Positions 54,873 through 63,605 of a stretch of DNA of 64,000 nucleotides are shown here, piece by piece (position 1 is the stretch's first letter; every line of letters begins with the position of its first letter). Both the position numbers and the translations under genes were made by a program. The notes under the pieces were generated by a model. That model was not told the DNA's origin, searched no databases, and saw only the letters and a program-made list of their open reading frames with translations. Source of the stretch: Oceanobacter kriegii DSM 6294 (GTDB taxonomy: Bacteria; Pseudomonadota; Gammaproteobacteria; Pseudomonadales; Oceanobacteraceae); the NCBI RefSeq assembly GCF_000422845.1, contig NZ_KE383932.1, positions 1 through 64,000 on the forward strand, read 5' to 3'.

Positions 54873-55214
54873 TCAGGATGCCTGACGGTAGCTGCGAATC
54901 ATGGTGTGCATGGTTGGGCAAGGGGAGTGCAGGCGGCAGCCAACACTGTACAAACTTGGGGTCAGAGGCTTGCTCCAGACCACTTCAATTTTGCAAAAGC
55001 CGGTGCGGTGCAGTTCACTGGCGGGTCTTACGTCGACCAATTCCAAACCCAGTTCGGTACCGGGTTCAATCGACTCGTAGCTCGAAAACATCATTCCCTT
55101 GTCTGAGCAATTCAACAGCAAGCCAACGTACGACAAATCATCGGCTCGAAACACACTGACGTTGGTCGTCAGCTCATTACGCGGTTCTTCTCGCAGTTCA
55201 TGCTGTTTGGTCAT
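54873..55214 (-). CDS. PilZ-domain c-di-GMP-binding-type protein
   Basis: The 113-residue single-domain protein carries a PilZ-like arrangement: N-terminal LREEPRNELTTNVSV (RxxxR-like, Arg8-Glu-x-x-Arg12 region), NCSDKGMMFSSYESI (N/DxSxxG) and GFCKIEVVWSKPLTPSLYSVGCRL. The ATG at 55214 has a perfect AAGGAGGT. An upstream ATG at 55229 overlaps that site and is rejected. A role in motility or adhesion is suggested by the family. The Arg spacing should be checked, because a non-binding PilZ is possible. Confidence 0.8.
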   Translation of the reverse strand: MTKQHELREEPRNELTTNVSVFRADDLSYVGLLLNCSDKGMMFSSYESIEPGTELGLELVDVRPASELHRTGFCKIEVVWSKPLTPSLYSVGCRLHSPCPTMHTMIRSYRQAS

Positions 55215-55328
55215 GGCGACCTCCTTCACTGGATGCGTTTTAAACAGACTGCTTTGTTTCAGTGTAGGAGGTCAATCGGCAATGACTGTCTCAATAAGAC
55301 TTTTTCGGCATTAAATTGGCCAAATTGA

Positions 55329-55724
55329 TCAATACATGCTCTTGATCAAGTCGATGCTGGGGCTAAGGGTGCGTCGCCAGATCTTTTCCATCTCGGGGGA
55401 AAATTCGGGATCATGGCGGTACAGGGTTTCTATCAGGGCGTCCAGCCACAGCCCATAAAATGATGGGTTGATGTTCATTTTGCTACGGCTGTGGCTTTCG
55501 CCGAGGGCGCGAATTTTGGTGTCTGGCATGCCACGAGCACGCATCACCAGCCAAAGAATACCGCTACGCAACAGCGCCCGTTGGGCTTCCATGTTGGTAT
55601 TCACGAACATATCCCGCACATTTTGCGACTTGGACATGAAGATATCGTAGAAGTCTTCAAAGAAGATGATGTTGTTGCAACTACGACCATAACTCTGGAA
55701 AACGATGTCGGCATCGTTGTTCAT
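55329..55724 (-). CDS. globin-family protein
   Basis: The 131-residue protein has globin helix spacing, with a likely proximal histidine at H78 (ALGESHSR) and aromatic residues in the distal region (FFEDFYDIFMSKS near residues 21-33). Similar single-domain globins occur beside PilZ or diguanylate cyclase genes in marine gammaproteobacteria, suggesting O2 or NO sensing; this is inference. Not fused to a signalling domain here. Confidence 0.8.
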   Translation of the reverse strand: MNNDADIVFQSYGRSCNNIIFFEDFYDIFMSKSQNVRDMFVNTNMEAQRALLRSGILWLVMRARGMPDTKIRALGESHSRSKMNINPSFYGLWLDALIETLYRHDPEFSPEMEKIWRRTLSPSIDLIKSMY

Positions 55725-56379
55725 AAACTCTCCTGATTTCTGCGCTGGGTGTTGGTCGGCGCGGCTCTCTCTGGAGTCGTTGTTGCAACCAGGGCTCTGT
55801 GGCCTGGTTGTTTGCCGTACCGGGTTCCCCGATTGACCCTGTTTCCTTCAGAGCACATCCATTCGATCCATTGTCTTCCCGGGCATTTGGAGCGGTGCAG
55901 CTCAGGGCGTGGCCCGATACTGCATGCTTGCGTGGCAGCTCCCTTAATGATGCTTCTGCCCGCACGGGTGGTTATGGCGAATTTGAAAAGAGCGTGTCAT
56001 TTCGAGCTCGATGACTGCGCTGGCGGTTGACACCAGGGCAGGCATGATCCAATCGATATGCTCACTGGGTATTTTGTAGGTTTGCCAGACAATTTTCCAT
56101 GCTGGTTCGTTTATTAACCACGTGTTCAGTATGGAAATGGCAAATTCGCGCGGATATTACCAAAATGTTACAGGGAAGAAGATATCCAAAACGTCAGATA
56201 AAAGGTCGGATTGCAGAGAAGCGTGTTCTGTGAGCGACAACCGGTGACTTCAGGCATTTCGGTCGTGCTGCTGTTGGAAGGGGGGAACGAATGTCGTACT
56301 CAGAGGATTGGGCGCAAAAGCAAACAGCCGACAAGGTCGGCTGCGTGCTGCTGTGGTGACTTCTGCTTGCTGCTGGTGC
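55725..56379. other. intergenic region of about 655 bp, no supported gene
   Basis: Open frames here (for example 55749-56030 and 56211-56720) lack ribosome-binding sites and recognisable products. The stretch 56040-56210 is AT-richer than its surroundings. The dps terminator lies at its right end. It presumably contains the globin promoter. Confidence 0.5.
56317..56343 (-). terminator. Rho-independent terminator of dps
   Basis: Minus-strand stem cagccgac / gtcggctg (56325-56343, 3-base loop) is followed by TTTGCTTTT. It lies 37 bp after the dps stop. Confidence 0.75.
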
Positions 56380-56853
56380 TTACTCTTCCAGCAGGGCGCG
56401 CAACATCCAGGCGGTTTGTTCGTGCACGGCCAGACGCTGGGTCAGCAAGTCAGCAGTGGCTTCGTCGTTGGCGACGTCGGCCAGTTCAAACAAATCCCGA
56501 GCGGTACGAGCGGCGGTTTCGTGGCCTTGAGCCAGAGTCGCTACCATATCCAGCGCTTTGGGTGGCTTGGTTGGTACATCTGGCAATGAAGTCAGCTCAA
56601 CAAACTGGGCGTAAGAACCCGGTGCGTAGTGGCCCAGCGAGCGAATACGCTCAGCGATGGTGTCGAGTGAGTTCCACAGCTCGGTGTATTGCTCTTCAAA
56701 CATGGTGTGCAGGCTGTTGAACATCGGGCCTGTCACGTTCCAGTGGAAGTTGTGGGTGGTCAGGTACAGGGTGTAGCTGTCGGCCAGCAGGCGTCCAAGA
56801 CCGTTGGAAATCTGTTCGCGGTGGCTGTCACTGATACCAATGTTAATGCTCAT
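56380..56853 (-). CDS. dps: Dps-family DNA-binding ferritin-like protein
   Basis: The 157-residue protein is a miniferritin that stores iron and protects DNA. Ferroxidase ligands come from both subunits: [28 protein letters not shown] supplies the H and D/E residues, followed by [12 protein letters not shown] short N-terminal tail lacks a Lys/Arg cluster, so DNA binding may be weak. The ATG at 56853 has AGGAGA upstream. Two ATAG-N7-CTAT dyads in the upstream region suggest OxyR control. Confidence 0.94.
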   Translation of the reverse strand: MSINIGISDSHREQISNGLGRLLADSYTLYLTTHNFHWNVTGPMFNSLHTMFEEQYTELWNSLDTIAERIRSLGHYAPGSYAQFVELTSLPDVPTKPPKALDMVATLAQGHETAARTARDLFELADVANDEATADLLTQRLAVHEQTAWMLRALLEE

Positions 56854-56977
56854 AATGATCTCCTGTTGCGTTGTTTCACGCTTATGTTGGATGGCTGTGA
56901 GCGAATTTGTTCCGCTTTTAGCCAAATACGGTTGCGATCCGACACCGTGTCTCTGTGCCGCTGTCGATGAAGTTATA

Positions 56978-56992
56978 ATAGCGATTGGCTAT
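56978..56992. promoter_or_regulatory. ATAG-N7-CTAT dyad upstream of dps (OxyR-like), site 1
   Basis: atagcgattggctat keeps the outer ATAG and CTAT blocks of the OxyR element; the inner T and A of the consensus are replaced by G and G. It lies 125 bp before the dps start and overlaps a tataat-like stretch, so it may sit on the promoter. Inference. Confidence 0.45.
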
Positions 56993-57026
56993 GTGATTTT
57001 TGAAACTGATTGTCTGGATTGATTTT

Positions 57027-57041
57027 ATAGCCTTTGGCTAT
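57027..57041. promoter_or_regulatory. ATAG-N7-CTAT dyad upstream of dps (OxyR-like), site 2
   Basis: atagcctttggctat is a perfect 6+6 palindrome around TTT and keeps the ATAG-N7-CTAT frame. It lies 34 bp from site 1. A further hairpin (gctatggg / cccatagc, about 57037-57062) overlaps it. Binding by OxyR or another LysR-type regulator is inference. Confidence 0.45.
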
Positions 57042-57252
57042 GGGATTTTAAAACCCCATAGCTGTCCTGCTTTGTGATGCAACTCAAGGAGCGACCGTTG
57101 GCGGGCAAAAGCGTGTTTGCAAAGGGATAGAGGGAGCCTGGTGAGGCTGGCTTGGCGGGGCAGAATCCGGGCCCAAGCGCTACAAGCTCAAGCCCAGTCC
57201 AGTTGTTAGGGCTTGGGCTTGGGCTTGGAATAGTCAGCTCAGGAGCACTTGA

Positions 57253-57741
57253 TCACAGGTCGTCGGCGTACACCACCTGCAAACCGTCGGGCAGGCTGGC
57301 TTCGCTGGAAACGTAGCCCACGCTGCCCGGGTGTTGGGACAGATATTCAATCAATTCCTGCTCGCTGCTGAATTCTTCTGGTGGCGTTTGACGGCCGGTG
57401 AATTTCATTTGCGCCCAGTAAGACTGAATGCGGTTTTCGGCCATGCCAATCACTTCGGTGTTAAAGCGGGTTCTCAGCTGATTACCGGGTTGCAGGGCAA
57501 CCGGCTCAAGGCCTTTACCGACGGATACGCCCATAAACAGGTTGCGCACCTGGGAACGGGTCAGCTGAATCGAGCCATCCTGATTGTTGGCAACCACCAA
57601 CAGGGAATGCTCGGCTTTGGCTTCAGCAGCACTGAGGCTGAACATCATCAGCACGGTGGCCAGTAAATGTGGTTGGCAAATGCCCATGTGGCGGTTCAAA
57701 AGAGTCGATAGGGTCGATACCCAGGTTATCAATGCGTTCAT
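57253..57741 (-). CDS. PstS/phosphate-binding-like periplasmic protein
   Basis: The 162-residue protein has an N-terminal signal (HLLATVLMMFSLSAAEAKA) and one small PBP-like domain: SLLVVANNQDGSIQLTRSQVRNLFMG, RTRFNTEVIGM, YWAQMKFTGRQTPPEEFSS and YLSQHPGSVGYVSSEA. Short proteins of this type often sit beside porins and sensor kinases or GGDEF proteins. The ATG overlaps the stop of the upstream porin gene (TGATG). Binding of phosphate is not proved by the sequence. Confidence 0.8.
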   Translation of the reverse strand: MNALITWVSTLSTLLNRHMGICQPHLLATVLMMFSLSAAEAKAEHSLLVVANNQDGSIQLTRSQVRNLFMGVSVGKGLEPVALQPGNQLRTRFNTEVIGMAENRIQSYWAQMKFTGRQTPPEEFSSEQELIEYLSQHPGSVGYVSSEASLPDGLQVVYADDL

Positions 57742-59030
57742 CAGAAAATCCACTCCCAGCCGATTTGGTAGAGAGTGCCTGTCTGGGCTTCAACATCCTG
57801 GGACGAATCCCCTTCGTTGACGAAAAAGCCGCTGTAGGCGCTGGTTTCTTTCAGGTAGCTGATGTCGGTTTTTAACGCCATATTCAGGCGGAAATCCCAA
57901 CGGGCTCCCAGAGTAACGCTGTTCATGCCTCCGGTGGGAATGCGCTGATAAGCAGTGTAATAGCCCGCTGCCAATGGATACAGTGGTGTTGTCGGATCGG
58001 CCAGAAACGGCTGTAACTCATCGGATGGTTCGGTGCGGGTATTGGCGGAGCTGGCGAACGTCAGGTGCAGGGTCCAGTCCTGAATGTAGCGCCCGGCGCT
58101 GAGGTAATAACTGGTTTGCGTCGGCGAGAAGTCCAGATCAGTAACGGTACGAACCCATTCGGCCCGGTAAAAGCTGGTGAAGTCCTCGTAGTCGGCGCCA
58201 ATGCTGTACACGTTCACTGGCCCTTCGGCTTTGAGCGTGGACGAGGCATCGTCAAATCCGGCTTGCTGTAATGCCGTCATCAATGGCGTCAGGAATTCCA
58301 TCCGGGTTTGTGAATCGCCGGTGTGGTAAGCCAGTCGCAAGCCCCAGTGTCCACGGCGTAATGCGGCGTTGGCGCCATACATGTTGTCGACCTTGGCATC
58401 GGCACCCAGCCGAGAGCCTGCAATCATCACGCTGTCGCTGTGGTAGTAACCGTAAAGTCCCTCAAGGCGGACGGCGAAGCTTTCACCGGCAAAGTTGTAA
58501 CTGACGTTGGCGCCTTTAAAGGTAGGAAACAGCTTGTTGTTATACAGCTGCAATGGCGGTGACACCCAAGGGTAGGAATAGCCCACGTCAATACTGTCGC
58601 TGTAATGGAAAAACGGCATCCGCAGCTTGCCGGCTTTCAGTTGCCACTGATCATTGAGGCTGTAGCTCAAGTAGGCCCATTCTATGCCGGATTCTCGCCC
58701 TTCACCGGTATGACCAACCCATTGCAGGGTAGTACTCAATCGGTCGTTGATGTGCCAGGTGGGCTGTAACGCAATCAACGACTGCTGATGTAGACTGACG
58801 CTGTCGCTGTAGCCATCAATACTGTGGTTGTCTGACTCCAGGTAGCCGCCAATCACCCGAACGATGCCAGACAATTCGATGTCATCGGTCAGTTTGGCGG
58901 CGTTGGCCGACGAGCTTGACGTGGTGGCGACGCCCACTATCGTCAATGGCGCTAGTAGCACAGACGTTATGACGGTCAGCAAGGGCCGCTGTCTGTTATT
59001 CGCGGTGGCAGAGAGTAGGCGTGTTTTCAC
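57741..59030 (-). CDS. porin-like outer-membrane beta-barrel protein
   Basis: About 429 residues from the GTG at 59030; an ATG at 59129 gives 462 and an improbable leader. A signal peptide (LLTVITSVLLAPLTIVGVATTSSSSANA) is followed by many barrel strands (LSTTLQWVGHTGE, WAYLSYSLNDQWQLKAGKLRMPF, HWGLRLAYHTGDS) and a C-terminal LYQIGWEWIF ending in Phe. GKLRMPF with the preceding WQLKAG is characteristic of trimeric-porin-like proteins. Translationally coupled to the PstS-like gene. Confidence 0.82.
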   Translation of the reverse strand: MKTRLLSATANNRQRPLLTVITSVLLAPLTIVGVATTSSSSANAAKLTDDIELSGIVRVIGGYLESDNHSIDGYSDSVSLHQQSLIALQPTWHINDRLSTTLQWVGHTGEGRESGIEWAYLSYSLNDQWQLKAGKLRMPFFHYSDSIDVGYSYPWVSPPLQLYNNKLFPTFKGANVSYNFAGESFAVRLEGLYGYYHSDSVMIAGSRLGADAKVDNMYGANAALRRGHWGLRLAYHTGDSQTRMEFLTPLMTALQQAGFDDASSTLKAEGPVNVYSIGADYEDFTSFYRAEWVRTVTDLDFSPTQTSYYLSAGRYIQDWTLHLTFASSANTRTEPSDELQPFLADPTTPLYPLAAGYYTAYQRIPTGGMNSVTLGARWDFRLNMALKTDISYLKETSAYSGFFVNEGDSSQDVEAQTGTLYQIGWEWIF

Positions 59031-59248
59031 AGCAAGTGCTCTGTAGTCGAGTGTGCAATCAGGCGTCAGATTAGTTCGGCCCTTTGGATTCAGTGTAGAA
59101 GCTATCGGGCGGCTTGCCATGTTCCACAAGCGATTTGAGGAGAGGATTTGCAGGAAGAGGTGCGGAGCGTCAGGCGCGGACTACTGGCGGGTTACATTTG
59201 GTAGTAATTCATTACGTTCTGGCCTGATTTGTTGGCCTCGGGTTTGCC

Positions 59249-61369
59249 ATGTCGGTCGTCGGAGCGACTAGAGTTAAAGGGCTATCTTGCGGGAATCCAC
59301 AGGTACCCTTTGACGTGAAGAGTATTCGTACAGCCGTTGTTATCCTCAGCCTTCTTTTTCTGACTGCCGTGGCAGTATCAGTCTTTTTGCTGTCGTTACG
59401 TGAGCACAAAGAGTTGTATTCCCGCTACGTTCAGAGCGACTTGCGAGCACTGTCGGAAAACATGTCCAACGACCTGGTGGACATCCTTAATCAGCAAGAC
59501 AGCGCCTTCGAACTCAAGCGCTATCTGCTGAGCCTCGATCCCTACAAAAATATCCGCATTGCCGCGGTGTACGACCCTGACTGGAATCAGCTTGACCTGT
59601 ACCACGGTCAGGCTGGCTTGCGCGAGGGCGATGCGGTACTGGCGGTGGTCAGCCGTTCGTTGCAGTCACTGGGGGAAGGCATTCACCCGGTTGAAGGCGA
59701 TCTGGTGGCGGTACGCAGCATTGGCGATCCGGCGTATCGTCTGGGTTATTTGGTCATCATCGACGATTTTGAGGGCCCGATTGCGGCCAGTACCCAAAAA
59801 TTGATCACCCGACTGCTGCCTCCCATTACCCTGATCATGATTCTGCTGGCAGCCGCGTTTTACTTGCTCGGCAACAAGTGGCTGGCGCCGCTGACACGGT
59901 TGAGTGATTTCGTTGAAGAAGTCAGCCGCACCAAAAACTACGCCCTGCAAATTCCGCACGGTGGGCGTTTTGAAGTTCAGCGCCTGAGCAACAACATTCA
60001 CGCCATGATGCGGGTGATTCAGGAAGAGACCGAGGTTAACCGCGAGTACGTGGCGCTGCTGGAAGAACGCAAGGCCGATACCGAATATCTGGCCAATTAC
60101 GACAGCCTCACCGGACTGTCGAATCGTAACCGTTTTATGACGTTGCTGGCCCATGCGCTGGAGCATGTGGAAAGCAACAACCAGCATCTGGCGGTGATGT
60201 ACGTCGACCTTGATGGCTTCAAGCTGGTAAACGATTCGTTGGGGCATGAGGTGGGCGACAAACTGTTGGAAATGGTGGCTCAGCGGCTGGTGTCCATCGT
60301 GCCGGACGAAGCTACCGTATCGCGCCACGGCGGCGACGAATTTCTGGTTTTGCTGCGGGAATGTCCACCGCGGGCCAAGCTGGAACAGCTGGCCGACCTG
60401 GTGGTGATTGGCCTGATGCAAAAATACGTGATCAATACCTGGGAGGTGAGGGTCTCTGCCAGTGTGGGTATTGCGACTACCTTCGACTCGGACGCCGATA
60501 CCCGCGACCTGATTCGCAATGCCGACGTCGCCATGTATACCGCCAAAAGCCTTGGCAAGAGCCGCTACAGCTTCTTTAACTCTACCATGATGGACAACTA
60601 TCAGCGGCGGGTAGACATTGCCAACTCGATTGATACCGCACTGGCAGAAAACGAATTCAGCGTGTACTACCAGGAAAAGGTCAAACCCGATGGCACCCGG
60701 GTTGGTGCAGAAGCGCTGGTGCGCTGGACCAGCAAAACCCTGGGGTTTGTATCGCCAGCGGAGTTTATTCCAATTGCCGAGCACTCCGGCAAAGTCTCTG
60801 ATATTACCCAGTGGGTGATTGAGCGGGTCTGTTCCGACTGCCGCCATGTGTTCAGCCATGTGCCGCAGCCGTTTCAGGTATCGATTAACCTGTCGGCCCA
60901 CGACCTCAAGAAATATCACCTGATTGGCTTTATCAAAGGGGCGTTCATCAAACATGAAATCCCGCGGGGATTGATTGAGTTCGAAGTGACCGAACACGCC
61001 TATCTGGACAACCTCGACGTCGCCAACCGCTTCTTCGATGACATTACCGCCATGGGCTGCCGGGTGGCTCTGGACGACTTCGGAACGGGCTATTCCTCGC
61101 TTAGTTACCTGACCAAAATCCCCATCGACCTGATCAAGATCGACAAGCAATTTGTCGACAACATTGGCCGTAGCGAACGCGACGACGCGCTGGTGATCAC
61201 CATCATCGAAATGGCTCGCCGGTTGGGCATGGAGCTGTGTGCCGAAGGCGTTGAAACGGTTGAACAGCGCCAATTTCTCACTCGCCACGGCTGCGATATT
61301 TTCCAGGGGTACCTGTTCCACAAACCGATGAAGCTGACCGACTACACCAGCTTGCTGAAACAAGAGTGA
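59249..61369 (+). CDS. GGDEF-EAL bifunctional c-di-GMP enzyme
   Basis: The 706-residue membrane protein has two transmembrane helices (about residues 28-48 and 188-207), a periplasmic sensor region between them, a HAMP-like linker, GGDEF (HGGDEF at residues 360-365, intact) and EAL (E488-A489-L490, with DDFGTGYSSLSYL further on). Both active sites look intact, so it may make or degrade c-di-GMP. The ATG at 59249 or a GTG at 59315 could start it. It is transcribed away from the porin/PBP genes, which may supply its signal. Confidence 0.92.
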   Translation: MSVVGATRVKGLSCGNPQVPFDVKSIRTAVVILSLLFLTAVAVSVFLLSLREHKELYSRYVQSDLRALSENMSNDLVDILNQQDSAFELKRYLLSLDPYKNIRIAAVYDPDWNQLDLYHGQAGLREGDAVLAVVSRSLQSLGEGIHPVEGDLVAVRSIGDPAYRLGYLVIIDDFEGPIAASTQKLITRLLPPITLIMILLAAAFYLLGNKWLAPLTRLSDFVEEVSRTKNYALQIPHGGRFEVQRLSNNIHAMMRVIQEETEVNREYVALLEERKADTEYLANYDSLTGLSNRNRFMTLLAHALEHVESNNQHLAVMYVDLDGFKLVNDSLGHEVGDKLLEMVAQRLVSIVPDEATVSRHGGDEFLVLLRECPPRAKLEQLADLVVIGLMQKYVINTWEVRVSASVGIATTFDSDADTRDLIRNADVAMYTAKSLGKSRYSFFNSTMMDNYQRRVDIANSIDTALAENEFSVYYQEKVKPDGTRVGAEALVRWTSKTLGFVSPAEFIPIAEHSGKVSDITQWVIERVCSDCRHVFSHVPQPFQVSINLSAHDLKKYHLIGFIKGAFIKHEIPRGLIEFEVTEHAYLDNLDVANRFFDDITAMGCRVALDDFGTGYSSLSYLTKIPIDLIKIDKQFVDNIGRSERDDALVITIIEMARRLGMELCAEGVETVEQRQFLTRHGCDIFQGYLFHKPMKLTDYTSLLKQE

Positions 61370-61388
61370 GGTTGGCTGTAGTCTGAGG

Positions 61389-61451
61389 TGTCGGATGTCG
61401 GATGTCGGATGTCGGATGTCGGATGTCGGATGTCGGATGTCGGATGTCGGA
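61389..61451. repeat. heptamer tandem repeat, 9 copies
   Basis: Nine exact copies of tgtcgga (61389-61451), then a tenth degenerate one, 19 bp after the GGDEF-EAL stop. Copy number is likely to vary by strand slippage. Confidence 0.93.
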
Positions 61452-61510
61452 TGTCGCGAGCTTAGCTGACCCTGTAATTGGTTATTGTGTGAAGACCCGC
61501 TTTCTCTTTC

Positions 61511-61524
61511 GCGAATAAATTCGC
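61511..61524. repeat. short REP-like palindrome
   Basis: gcgaataaattcgc is followed by tcctaca, the Pseudomonas-type REP layout (CGCGAATxxATTCGCTCCTACA). Single copy. Confidence 0.7.
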
Positions 61525-61600
61525 TCCTACAAATCCTGCTGCCAGCGAACAGCCTGCGCTGGCGATGTGTTACGCGTTCCGCTAATACATCTTACCCATG

Positions 61601-61861
61601 GATTTCAAGCTTGTGGGAGGTAGCTTGCTGCCGATGATGCGTCGTTTCCTCTTAGGAGCAGGCTTGCCTGCGAACATCCTACTCATAGATTTAAAGCCTG
61701 TGGGAGGTAGCTTGCTGCCGATGATGAGCTATTCCCTCGTAGGAGCAGGCTTGCCTGCGAACATCCTATTCATAGATTTAAAGCCTGTGGGAGGGAGCTT
61801 GCTGCCGATGGTGTGCCACTTCCTTGTAGGAGCGGGCTTGCCTGCGAACAGCTTGGATAGA
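61601..61861. repeat. 87-bp tandem repeat built of two REP-like motifs, 3 copies
   Basis: Three units of 87 bp begin at 61601, 61688 and 61775. Each unit holds a gtgggagg-agcttgctgccga motif and a taggagc-ggcttgcctgcgaa motif (both REP-like, each with a palindromic core). As 87 is a multiple of 3, an open frame of 94 codons runs through the array, but it is not a real gene. Similar sequences are abundant in Pseudomonas genomes. Confidence 0.9.
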
Positions 61862-61931
61862 CAGAGAGCAGGCTATCCATGAGTGCTATCGGGCTTGGTG
61901 TGCTTGGGGCTTGGTTTTTTAGGATAGGAAG

Positions 61932-61958
61932 AACGGATGGGCGGGGCGCCCATCCGTT
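61932..61958. repeat. hairpin between the REP array and the chemoreceptor gene
   Basis: Arms aacggatgggc (61932-61942) and gcccatccgtt (61948-61958) have a 5-base loop. The stem shares its core with the REP at 42105-42122. No strong T-run; it may act as a weak terminator for the chemoreceptor gene. Confidence 0.55.
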
Positions 61959-61961
61959 GCA

Positions 61962-61979
61962 TAGCTGTTCAGAGGGTTT
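61962..61979. repeat. possible degenerate type-A end of the small element
   Basis: tagctgttcagagggttt matches 14 of 18 bases of the type-A end gagttgttcagagggtcc and is directly followed by CTAG at 61980-61983. That CTAG contains the stop codon (TAG on the minus strand) of the chemoreceptor gene, the same arrangement as the copy at 44713. No second end is near. Confidence 0.4.
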
Positions 61980-63212
61980 CTAGAACAATTCAATCTTGGG
62001 TCTTTCGGGTTCGTCGGATTGGCTGGTGTCGGCGCCGTCGAGCAGTTCGCGGTGGATGTCTTCTTGTTCTTTCATGGTGTATCCCTCTCGAAGGGATTCT
62101 ATGATGTCGCTGAGGTCCTGGTCGGTGGTCAGTTTGCTGATGTCTGGCTGCTCGCTGATCACTTTGAAGCGCGCTTCACACAGGTTGAGGCCTTCCTGCA
62201 CCTGTTCGATCTGCTGGCGGGCGATGTCCTGGAACTGGCTGCGGCTGAGCACCGTAAGTACCGAGTTGCGCACGTAGCTGACGGCTTCCTGGGTGTTGTC
62301 GGTCAGGTCGTCAAGGGTGTGAACCGCTTTCTGGAACTGGTTCGACAGAGTATTCACCGAGTGGTTAATGGTTTGCAGCCATTCCACTTCGTCGACGGCG
62401 CTTTGCTGGGCTTCTTCCAGACGATCCATTTGGCCGTCTACCGTAGAGGACACCTGGAATACGCTGTCTTCAATGCGGGCGGCGGCGTCTTCAATTTGAT
62501 TGGAGAGCGTGCGTACTTCGTCGGCGACCACGGCGAATCCTCGTCCGGCTTCGCCGGCACGGGCTGCCTCGATGGCGGCGTTCAGCGCCAGCAGGTTGGT
62601 TTGCTTGGTCACTTCGCGGATCACTTCGATCAATGGCTTGAAGGTTTCCACCTTGTTGGCGATGTCGGTAATGGCTTCGGACTGCTGCTGCTGGTGGCTT
62701 TCGCGCTTTTGACGGTAGGCCGACATTTCTTCCAGCAGGTGTTGGCTGGAAGCCATGGTGTTTTCCGCTTCGGCGGTGATGTCCTGGGCTTCGAGACGGC
62801 GTTGTTCAAACACCTTCAGAAACTCTTCTGAGCGTTGGCTGATTTTCAGCACCCGTTCCATGATGTCGGTGGCGGCGTCATCGGCCAGTTTGTTGGTGGT
62901 TTCCAGGTGCGCATTCAAAAGCCCGGCCAGTGGGCTGAAGCTGCACAGCAGCTGCTTGAGTGCCTGGGTCTTTCCTGCAATGTCGGCATCGCTTTCTTTG
63001 GCGCGTTGTTTTTTGCGCTTTTCAGCAGCACCTGCGGACTGGATCACCAGGTAGGTGAACATGCCCATCATGCCGCTGCTGAATGCCCACAGATAATTGC
63101 AGTAGGGGGTCGGTACAAACCCACCAAAGGTGAGCACGCCCACGCCTACCAGCCAGCCTGCTAATCCTGCGCCGACCAATTTTGTATTTTTTTGCAGGTA
63201 CTGCAGATTCAT
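61980..63212 (-). CDS. chemoreceptor with short membrane anchor
   Basis: The 410-residue protein has two closely spaced membrane helices near the N-terminus (about residues 12-34 and 38-60), no obvious periplasmic domain, and the conserved tip [27 protein letters not shown]. It lies last in a chemotaxis operon and should signal to the CheA encoded upstream. The TAG stop is within a CTAG. Confidence 0.92.
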   Translation of the reverse strand: MNLQYLQKNTKLVGAGLAGWLVGVGVLTFGGFVPTPYCNYLWAFSSGMMGMFTYLVIQSAGAAEKRKKQRAKESDADIAGKTQALKQLLCSFSPLAGLLNAHLETTNKLADDAATDIMERVLKISQRSEEFLKVFEQRRLEAQDITAEAENTMASSQHLLEEMSAYRQKRESHQQQQSEAITDIANKVETFKPLIEVIREVTKQTNLLALNAAIEAARAGEAGRGFAVVADEVRTLSNQIEDAAARIEDSVFQVSSTVDGQMDRLEEAQQSAVDEVEWLQTINHSVNTLSNQFQKAVHTLDDLTDNTQEAVSYVRNSVLTVLSRSQFQDIARQQIEQVQEGLNLCEARFKVISEQPDISKLTTDQDLSDIIESLREGYTMKEQEDIHRELLDGADTSQSDEPERPKIELF

Positions 63213-63230
63213 ACCAACACTCCCCGGAGA

Positions 63231-63602
63231 TCAGGCGCCTGGCAGGATCTGACGTAGAACGCGAGTCAGGTCCTGGGCGGATACAGGTTTAACCAGCCAT
63301 CCGGTGGCTCCCAGCTTTTTCGCTTCATCCCGTTTCTGGGCCTGACTTTCGGTGGTCAGGGTCAGAATCGGGGTAAAGCGATTGGCACTGCTGGAACGGA
63401 CCTTGGCAATCAGCTCCAGACCGTTCATCCCCGGCATGTTGACGTCGGTGATGATCAGATCGACCTTATTGCCATTCAGGTGCTGTACGGCGTTGAGTGG
63501 GTTATCGCATGTTTCTACCCGATAACCGGCCATTTCCAGCGTCGAGCGCACGCTCATCAGCATGGTTTTGGAATCGTCGACAACGTATATCATCTTAGCC
63601 AC
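63231..63602 (-). CDS. CheY-like response regulator
   Basis: The 123-residue single receiver domain has D9/D10 (acid pocket), D53 as the phosphorylation site (IITDVNMPG), T/S near residue 83 and K104 (WLVKPVSA). No output domain. It is separated from the receptor gene by 18 bp. Confidence 0.93.
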   Translation of the reverse strand: MAKMIYVVDDSKTMLMSVRSTLEMAGYRVETCDNPLNAVQHLNGNKVDLIITDVNMPGMNGLELIAKVRSSSANRFTPILTLTTESQAQKRDEAKKLGATGWLVKPVSAQDLTRVLRQILPGA

Positions 63603-63605
63603 GGG

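Noticed and set aside
55749-56720. open frames in the 655-bp gap between the globin and dps genes
   Set aside because: No ribosome-binding site, no homology recognised, and frames overlap each other and the dps terminator.
59666-61363. 565-codon open frame antisense to the GGDEF-EAL gene
   Set aside because: It mirrors the codon pattern of a clear sense gene and its product matches no known family; long antisense frames are common at this GC content.
61598-61882. 94-codon open frame across the REP array
   Set aside because: Its product is simply the 29-residue translation of the 87-bp repeat; it has no ribosome-binding site and the DNA is non-coding repeat.
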